Source: Cymbidium sinense
Taxonomy: Eukaryota > Streptophyta > Magnoliopsida > Asparagales > Orchidaceae
Direction: 5' to 3'
Length of the DNA: 64,000 nucleotides
Assembly: GCA_021442155.1 (NCBI GenBank)
Contig: JAKCPB010001438.1
Coordinates: 33,891-97,890 of the forward strand
Positions 56,840 through 64,000 of the stretch are shown here, piece after piece (the first letter of the stretch is position 1; every line of letters starts with the position of its first letter). The translations under genes and the position numbers were made by a program. A model generated the notes under the pieces. It did no database searches and was not told the origin of the DNA. It worked only from the letters and a program-made list of their open reading frames with translations.

Positions 56840-56867
56840 CAAGGTTACATATTTAATTTTACTTAGG
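56840..56867 (+). repeat. Candidate target-site duplication, right copy
   Basis: CAAGGTTACATATTTAATTTTACTTAGG at the 5' (right) edge of the LINE repeats the start of the U12 fragment (CAAGGTTACTATATTCTTAGG) with a small insertion. The normal leader segment of the unit (TTTAGGTTTAGATTTATTAGG) follows at once, so the LINE split one unit in two here. Confidence 0.55.
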
Positions 56868-59505
56868 AATTTAGGTTTAGGTTTAGATTTATTAGGCCTT
56901 ATGGTTTAAGTTTATTTTTTAATTTATTTAGCTACTTTATGTTTAGGTTTAGGGTTTGGGGTTTAGGGTTTAGAGTTTTGGGTTAGGGTTTAGGGTTTAG
57001 GGTTTAGATGTAGGGTTTAAGGTTTAGGGTTTAGGTTTTAGGGTTTATGCATTTAGGGTCTAGGTTTATGATTTAGGGTTTATAATTTTAGTTTAGGTTT
57101 ATGGTTTATTTAGGACTTTTATTGAGAGTTTATGGCTAGTTTTATCCGGGTTTAGGGTTTAGAATTTAGGGTTTAGGGTTTTAATTTAAATTAAGTTTAG
57201 TGTTTTATTTAGTTTACTTAGCTTATTTTTTTATTTATTTTAGTTTATTTTCTTTTTTCTTTTTGTTTAGGTTTATTTTTTATTTATATTTAGTTTTATT
57301 TATTGATTTTAGCTTTATTTATTTTAGTTTAGTTTTATTTTTTGTTTATTTTAGGTTTAGGTAATTTAGGTTTTCTTTTTAGTTGAGTTTATTTTTTTAT
57401 TTAGGTTTAGGTTTTAAGTTTTTTAGGGTTTAGGGTTTAGGGCTTAGGATTTAGGGTTTAGGGTTTAGGTTTTAGGGTTTTAAGGTTTACGATTTTAAGG
57501 TATAGGTTTTAGGGTTAGGGTTTAGGGTTTAGGTTTTAGTGTTTAGGTTTTAGGCTTTTTAGTGTTTAGGGTTTAGGGTTTAGGGTTTTGGGTTTTGGGT
57601 TTGGGTTTAAGGGTTTAAGGGTTTTAGGGTTTAGGGTTTAGGGTTTAAGGTTTATGGTTTATGGTTTAGGGTTTTAGGGTTTGGTTTATTTTAGGGTTAG
57701 GGTTAGTTTAGGATTAGAGTTTTTTTTAAATTTTCTTTTAGGTTATGAGTTTAGGGTTTAGGTTTTAGGTTTAAGGTTTAGATTTTAGTTTACATTTATT
57801 TTTAAATTAAGTAATAGTTTATTTTTTAGTTTATTTAGTTTATTTATTTAATTTAATTTATTTTTTCTTTTTATTTATGTTTATTTTTTTTTATTTTTTA
57901 TTTAGTTTATTTTTTCTTTATTTTAGTTTATTTATTTTAGTTTACATTTTATTTTAGTTTATTTTTCGATTTAGGTTTAGGTTTATGTTTATTTTTTTAG
58001 TTTAGTTTTTCTTTATTTTATTCTTTGGGTTTATGTTTTATTTTTTTTATTTTAGGTTTAGGTTTAGATTTTATTCTATTTTTTTTTAGGTTTAGGTTTT
58101 AAGTTATTATTTTAAGTTCATTATTAGGTTTTATTTTCAATTTAGGTTTAGGTTTATTTTAGTTTATTTTATTTTATTTAGTTTAGTTTAGGTTTAGGTT
58201 TAGCTTTATTTATTTTAGTTTAGTTTATTTTAGTTTAGGTTTAGGTTTATTTTATTTTATTTATTTTTGGTTTAGGTTATATTTTTTATTTATTTATAGG
58301 TTATTTTTTTGGTTTAGGTTTTATTTAGTTTTTATTTTATTAGGTATATTTTATTTTATTTTCATTTAGTTTTTTTTATTTTAGTTAGGTTTTTTATTTT
58401 ATTTTTTTAGGTTTATGTTTTTTTATTTTAGGTTTATTTTAAGATTTATTTTTTAGTTTAGATTTAGGTTTATTTTAGTTTATTTTATTTTATTTAGTTT
58501 AGGTTTAATTTATTTTCATATTAAGTCTAGGTTTAATTTATTTTAGTTTAGTTTATTTTAGTTTAGGTTTATGTTTATTTTATTTTATTTTTTTTTTAAT
58601 TTTAGGTTTAGGTTTTAGTTTAGGGTTTGGGTTTTATTTTATTTATTTTGGTTTTATTTTAAGTTTATTTTTTAGGTTTAAGTTTTATTTAGTTTTTTAA
58701 TTTTATTTTAGGTTTATTTTTTTTATTTAGTTTTTATTTTTTATTTTATTTGGGTTTTTTTTATAGGTTTATTTTATTTTTTTTTAGTTTTGTTTAGGTT
58801 TTATTTATTTATTTAATTTATTTTATTTTATTTTTAGGTTTAGATTTAGGTTTAGTTTATGATTTTATTTTTTTTGTTATTTTATTTTATTTAAGTTTAG
58901 GTTTTATTTTATTTTTTATGTTTATTTAGTTTAGGTTTAGGTTTTAGGTTTAGGGTTTTAGGGTTTAGGGTTTTAGGGTTTAGGTTTAGGGTTTTAAGGT
59001 TTATTTTTAGGGTTAGTTTAAGATTAGGGTTTAGTTTATGTTTAGGTTTAGATATAGGTTTTATTTATTTAAAATTAGGGTTTAGTCTTTTAGGGTTTAG
59101 GTTTAGTTTAGGGTTTAGGGTTGGTTTAGGCTTTCTTTTTAGTTTTAGGTTTAGTTTATGATTTAGAGTTAGTTTAGGGCTTTGGGTTTAGCATTTTAGG
59201 ATTTAGGTTTTAGGGTTAGGGTTTAGGGTTTAGGGTTTTATTTTGTTTTAGGTTTTAGGTTTAGGGTTTTAGTTTAGGTTTAGTGTTTAGGTTTAGTTTA
59301 TGGTTTAGGTTTTAGTTTTAGGGTTTAGTTTATGGTTTGGTTTAGTTTAGAGTTTAGTTTATGGTTTAGTTTTATGGTTTAGGTTTAGGGTTTAGGGTTT
59401 TGGGTTTAGGGTTTATGGTTAAGTTTAAAATTTAGGGTTTTTAGGGTTTAAGGTTTAGGTTTAAGGTTTATTGTTCAAGTTTTAGTTTAGGGTTTAGGGT
59501 TTTTG
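56868..59505 (+). repeat. Leader, telomere-like blocks and module B copies (U12-U13 spacer)
   Basis: 56868-56950 conserved leader (ATTAGGCCTTATGG, TTAATTTATTTAGCTACTTTATG); 56950-57180 telomere-like; 57180-57415 short module B; 57415-57790 telomere-like; 57795-58945 long module B (TTTTTAAATTAAGTAATAG ..., apparently an internal duplication, since the TTTAGTTTAGGTTTAGG inner block occurs twice); 58945-59505 telomere-like with the TTCAAGTTTTAGTTTAGGG pre-unit block. No genes. Confidence 0.8.
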
Positions 59506-59882
59506 GTTTTTTTTAAAGAGAATAAATTCAGATCAACATTTCTTCTTTTGGTTTATCAACCAAGCAACACCAAGTTTTCTAAGACACTTGACATAGATAA
59601 AAATGAGCCCTCATAAAGCAAATCAAAACTAGAACTAGAACTATCTCTTTAAAGAAGTTATAGGGATCGATCGACCATTCTTTTTTCTAGTTTCCATAGG
59701 AACCACCAAGGTTTGAGTAGAGGATCTACCATCATCTCCTAGATCTCTCCCTCCACCATGTAACCTAGTGTCCTACTATACATAGTTTATACTTTACATA
59801 TCATATACCTTTGCAATAAATTTGAGCCTACCGGTCTAGATTGAGCTGGTTGGGGTGATGTTTAGATCAAGGTTATTTCTTA
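59506..59882 (-). pseudogene. GR-RBP gene 3' fragment, unit U13, joined to a LINE
   Basis: The most decayed of the longer units. Minus strand from the right: AAATAACCTTGATCTAAACATCACCCCAACCAGCTCAATCTAGACC, matching LDxxNIT.NQ.QSR with deletions, then a poorly preserved middle without clear Gly codons, TAGGAGATGATGGTAGATCC, CTACTCAAACCTTGGTGGTTCCTATGGAAACTAG and a shortened 3' UTR ending at an A-tract about 59507-59514. At its right edge a LINE starts, as in U4 and U12. Confidence 0.72.
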
Positions 59883-59905
59883 GGGTTTAAAATTTTCTTT
59901 TAAAG

Positions 59906-61740
59906 AAATTTGGGAATTTTATTTCCACAAAGAAAAGCACAAAGTCTTTAGAGGAAATTCTAATCTAGTGCTCAATGAGCCATAATAAGTCCTTAGAGAT
60001 AAACCTCTAACTATTACAATAATATATGGAAAAACAAAAGCAAAACCAAATCAACAACAACAACATATCCATATGGGCAACAGCAACATCCACTAGGTCC
60101 TTTTGATGCTAGCAAGATCCACCTGCAAGATTCTCCAAACCTATAGAAGAATTCTATATTGAAAGGATCAGTAAAATTAAGTAAGCATAAAGAGTATGTG
60201 CAAAGAAATGGAGCAAAGTAAAAAAAAAAAGGCTCATGCTTAGTTACAATCATCTCAAGGAGCAACACTATATGTAAGCATCCAAACTTCTTAAGAAGGG
60301 TTACAACTACATATAGTGCTACCAGCCAAAAGAAGATAGAGAGGAAAATATCAAGGCCATCATTGCGGTACCTCTTGTATCATCCAAGTCCATCATCCTG
60401 TGGGATACAAACTCCTCAAGCGGTAGACATAATAGCCAACCACAAAGCCACCAAAATAAATAAACCCAATAAGGCGTAAGATCAAAACCATCCAGGGAGC
60501 ATAGTAGGAACACCAACAAAGAAGAATAACAACATCAAAGGAGCAAGCATAATGACCTTAACAATACAAAGAAAAACCAAGACCAAGAAAAAAGAGCTCA
60601 TATCCTCCACTAGCAAATGAAAGAAAAGCGCCACACCAACCAAAAAAAAGGGGAAACCAAGAGGAGAACCAAAGCGAGTAGGCCAACATGTCACTAAGAG
60701 GCGAAAGATAGGCCAAAACATCCACCCATCCAACTAACTAACCAACCACCAATAACCCTAGCCACCAACTTAGCTTCCTAGCCACCACAACAACAAAAAA
60801 TCCAAATCTGAAAAGACCAACATCCATCATGCCAAAACAACCCAAGACAATTAAGAAAGGGTAGAAAACAACACATCCACCAAACCCAACCAAAGTAGCA
60901 TAAATTATGATCCGTGAGATAAATAACCACTCAAAAAAATAAAAGTGAAGATAGTAACAAACTAAAATCCATCCATCAAGAGATAGAAATATAAAGAACA
61001 CCACCAAAGGACAACAAAGGAGAAATATTAATGAGTGCAAACATCCTAATCACGCCAAGTTAGGATACACCAAACCATGTCCCAGATCCAAAACCAAAAT
61101 AATAATCACTAAATAACCATCACCAACCCAAAATAATAACAAAAACAAAAGCATATAAGAAGAAACCAAAACTACAACCAAAGAAATAAACCTAAACTAG
61201 CAAACGACCCTCAAAATCCAATCCAAGAAGAAATAATAGTCAACAAATAACCTCCACCTTGCCAAATCTAATCCAAAATTAGACCACCAAACTTTGATTT
61301 GCCACAATAACTAGCCAACACGACCAACCACCAATATAGCAATCCCAACCAACCACAACAATAGTGAAAAATCTAACCCAGTTAAGGAAACAAACCTAGA
61401 AATGGCAAACCCTATACAAAAAATAGCAGGAAAATCCACCACCCAAATGAAGGTCACCAAAAGCAACCAAGTAATAATCACAATAAACAAATAGCGACCA
61501 GGATGAAAAAAATTAAAATAACCCAGGTAGAAAAAATTGGAACCACCAGGTAGTGACCCGTAGTCCAATCCAAAAGCAAGAGCTCAGAAATAAAACCTAA
61601 CACTAGCCCAAGAGTTAAAATAAGCAAATGGCCACAACACAAAGAGGGTTTAAGAATGTGGAACCAAAAGCAATGGCTCATCAAAAACCAACTAATAAAA
61701 AAACCAAGAAAATTATAATATCGATAAGGTAATCTAGTGT
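59906..61740 (-). other. LINE B-type 3' region, second copy
   Basis: Matches 49660-51360 block for block (CATCCACTAGGTCCTTTTGATG, ATATGTAAGCATCCAAACTTC, GCCAACCACAAAGCCACCAAAATAAATAA and CATCATGCCAAAACAACCCAAGACAA), with scattered small deletions. Short hydrophobic minus-strand frames (60014-60268, 60319-60519, 60482-60733, 60738-61040, 61311-61568) are not conserved in frame with the other copy, which argues against a coding role. Confidence 0.68.
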
Positions 61741-62671
61741 TGTCCGGATTGACCAAACCCCTTAATTGTTTAGGAAAATTGTCAAATAAAGTGAAATCAG
61801 TTAATTTGGCTCCTAAAGTAGCAAGAAAAAGATAAGCATTACCTTCACAAAGGATAAGAGAAATTTTATAAAAACTTGAGAAAGAAGATTTTTTAGTATC
61901 ATTGAAAAGTTAAAATAAATTAGCATTTCCTATTCTATTAGAGTTTAGCATGTCAAGAAGCAAGAGCACATCAAGTTCAATCCAGATGTTGAGTAAACCT
62001 TTATTCAAATAAATTTCAATAGATTTATTAATAGGCATAAGCTTAACATAGATAACAGAGCAGGCTTTGAGAGGATACACAAAAGCACAAATGATAATAC
62101 CTTTTGAATCCCTAAGAATACCACCACAGCCATATTTATTGGAAGCAATAGAACCATCAGTATTCACTTTAATCAAATTTTCTTTGGGTTTGATCCAATG
62201 GATAATCCTAGCTCTTTTATAAGAGTCAACATCAGGTAGAATGGCACCTAATATTTTAGCCACAAATTTATAGCCTCTAAAATGAATGTTACTAATAAGA
62301 TTGGCATTACATAGCGCTTGAATTTTTTCTTTGGTTTTAGCTAGGATCCTTTTAAGGTACATAGGAATACCATGATATTTTGCATCATTTCTGTCCATCC
62401 AGATGAACCAGATATGGGTAATAACAACTAGAACTTTGATATGACCTTTCATAATTTTTTGGAAATAGACTTCAAGAAGTTGATATATGGAAAGAGAGCC
62501 ATGAAAATAGTTGGTATTAAATAAATCATCATACCATAACCATAATTTAGAAGCAATAGCACCATTGACAAAAACATGATTAACATTTTCAATATGAAAG
62601 CAACAATAGCACTTTGAAGGCAAATAAAACCCTTTATTCCGAGCAAGAGTCCACAGAATAAAGTTATTCAA
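61741..62671 (-). pseudogene. LINE ORF2 C-terminus: zf-RVT-like region and RNase H, 253-codon open frame
   Basis: The longest intact reading of this domain in the window. LPSKCYCCFHIENVNHVFVN (about 62570-62640) carries the C..C and H of the zinc-binding zf-RVT pattern. ITHIWFIWMDRNDAKYHGIP follows near 62370-62430. RNase H opens with LIKVNTDGSIASNKYGCGGI and LRDSKGIIICAF (62085-62185; catalytic Asp present). In CSVIYVKLMPINKSIEI the conserved Glu of the AEL/VEL position is Lys, whereas the copy at 51.7 kb has Glu. WIELDVLLLLDMLNSNRIG keeps the third acidic site. The frame ends at a stop at 61910, just before the last helix; its remnant (GNAYLFLATLGA-like) is at 61800-61850. It is likely inactive. 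Confidence 0.84.
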
Positions 62672-63059
62672 AATCCTCCAAGCTAAAACTGAATAAGAAA
62701 TGGGAATGATATTGTTCTAAAGTTTAATGAAAACATTAGAGGAGTTTTTCTTATCTCTAATAATAGTCCAAACCTCTTTAAGAAAAAAATAACCATTGTA
62801 AGAAAGCTTAAAGAGAATTTGGTAGTTTGTTAGAGAAAATAGGGATATTTCTAAAGTTATCTAAATGAGAAATAGGGATATAATTCTCAATTTTGTTCTC
62901 ATTCCAAGTGTTATTATGCTAGAAAGAGTTAACTTTGATAGCTAGTGTGGGTAGATAAAAGGAAGTCAATAGAGCCATTTACAATCAATTGTCTCAAAAA
63001 GAAGAACTTGAATGAATACCCCAAGATATTAATGTTTGAACCCATTTAATGGAGCAAAG

Positions 63060-63890
63060 CCTTTTCCAAATTGGAGAGTCACCAACTTTATAAGCACATA
63101 TAAGATGGTGTTTACCTTGGAAATATTTTTCATCATAAAATTAGCCCAAAGGCTATCATTCTTTCTAAAATTTCACCGAGCTTATGAGAGAAGGCATAAT
63201 AGCTTCAAATTAGTTTGCAACCTGATCACCTTCACCCAAGGGACCACAACATTTATGCCGTGAAGTCCAATGCATTCTTTTTGTAGAATTTTTGGATCCC
63301 TAATAAAATTTATTAAGCAAGTGATCAATTCTGATAAGAGTAACATTAGTGGGGATAATAGTTTGAATCAAATAAAGAGGCATTAAATTAAGAGTGCTTT
63401 TAAGAATAGTGGGCCTAAAAAGTAATGAAATTCCCAAAAATAATTTTATTTAAAATTCTTTGAATTAACTCATCAAAAGATGGGATCATTTTGGACCTTT
63501 AAAAGAGAGGAGCACTCAAAGTACTTAAGAGGAAGGTGTTGATGTTTAAAGTTAGTGATATGCAGATTTGATTAATTTTATTATTGGAGATGCTTGAAGT
63601 TGTAATAAAACTTTTATTATCATTGATAGATAGACTACTTTATGTACCAAATTTATTTTAAAAAATCTTGAGATTCTTGATATGATGACATTGCAAAAAA
63701 TAATGAAATCATCAACAAAGATTAAATGAGAAACATGAAGACCACCAAGAGTTCTATAATACATACTAGGATTCTTTAAGAATAGATCATTGATGCTCTT
63801 AGATAAGTACGCAACAACAATAATAAATAAGAAAAGAGATAGAGGATCCCCTAGTCTTAGGCCATGGGAAGAAGGAAAGAAGCCCAAGGC
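63060..63890 (-). pseudogene. LINE reverse transcriptase, C-terminal half (B-type copy 2)
   Basis: Minus strand 63887-63552 opens with MGFFPSSHGLRLGDPLSLFL (the GLRQGDPLSP block, with Gln changed to Leu and the second Pro to Leu), then FIIVVAYLSKSIND, GLHVSHLIFVDDFIIFCN (the FADD motif is FVDD, the DD pair is kept) and a frame change where FLN..KS should follow. The post-active-site LPLKYFECSSLL block lies near 63500-63540. The rest to 63060 is the connector region with frame changes. The palm motif with the first catalytic Asp would be at or beyond 63990 and is not readable here. Confidence 0.8.
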
Positions 63891-64000
63891 TTCCCATTAT
63901 GAAAATAAAAAACCAAGCATTATAAATATAATTTTAATAAGAAAATAAATTTATTAGAAAACTTAAATAAATTTAGAATATGGATAAGGAAAACCAAAGA

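Larger units (their letters stand above)
59888..64000 (-). mobile_element. Plant LINE (B-type), continues beyond the window
   Basis: A-rich end at 59888-59905 with AATAAAATT just before it (GGAAATAAAATTCCC on the minus strand), then a 1.8 kb 3' region, RNase H, zinc-binding linker and the second half of RT. RT runs to about 63890, and the remaining 110 bp are RT-upstream remnants. The sequence is very similar to the LINE at 49.6 kb along its whole length (for example 61960-62100 against 51600-51720). Its open frames are better kept: 61910-62671 is open for 253 codons. EN and ORF1 should lie to the right of the window. Confidence 0.87.

Noticed and set aside
46662..64000. GR-RBP exon 1 (N-terminal RRM with RNP motifs) upstream of U10, U11 or U12 on the minus strand
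   Set aside because: Searched by eye for the CFVGGL and RGFGFVTF coding blocks on the minus strand; only repeats and LINE sequence are present.

Overview
The window looks like heterochromatic, probably subtelomeric or interstitial-telomeric DNA from a large, repeat-rich land-plant nuclear genome. The evidence is Arabidopsis-type TTTAGGG repeats, plant LINEs whose first ORF has a DUF4283-type domain and whose second ORF ends in RNase H, a Tat-lineage Ty3/gypsy polyprotein, and fragments of a plant glycine-rich RNA-binding protein (GR-RBP). I see no intact host gene, no tRNA or rRNA gene and no CRISPR array. Every coding trace is a transposon relic or a repeated gene fragment.

Layout, left to right. 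1-2445 (+) is a decayed Tat-like Ty3/gypsy pol region: RT tail, RNase H, a second (archaeal-type) RNase H, and integrase. 2550-4870 and 4880-6320 hold two different tandem-repeat families with periods of about 406 bp and about 340 bp, probably in the element's long 3' region. From about 6320 to the end the window is one composite satellite interrupted by LINEs. The satellite mixes three parts: degenerate TTTAGGG arrays, always with the G-rich strand on +; a 0.7-0.8 kb T-rich module ('module B', about 16 copies) that usually opens with a variant of AAATTAAGTAAAC and closes near TTTAGCTTTTTAGGG; and 13 copies (U1-U13) of a 0.4-0.48 kb fragment of a GR-RBP gene on the minus strand. Each fuller GR-RBP copy runs from NGQNLDGKNITVNQAQSRS through the Gly-rich tail, the stop codon, a ~185 bp 3' UTR and an A-tract. 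Exon 1 and the rest of the RRM are absent from the window.

LINEs, all on the minus strand, sit in this satellite at 11262-13983 (3' part only), 14042-22640 (nearly full length), 28039-30320 (5'-truncated), 36890-38685 (5' part only), 49641-56839 (nearly full length) and 59888-64000 (runs off the window). Their ORFs are broken by frameshifts and stops, but EN, RT, zinc-binding and RNase H motifs remain readable. Three of them (28.0, 49.6 and 59.9 kb) join the satellite at the same point, just outside the first codon of the GR-RBP fragment.

The most unusual object is the composite satellite itself: a piece of a host RNA-binding-protein gene, ending in what looks like a poly(A) tract, embedded in telomere-type repeats, amplified at least 13 times, and used repeatedly and in one orientation as a landing site for LINEs. 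One copy (U10, 46380-46661) is still open from its first recognisable codon to its stop. Coordinates of repeat boundaries are by eye and good to roughly 5-20 bp, or worse inside the low-complexity arrays.
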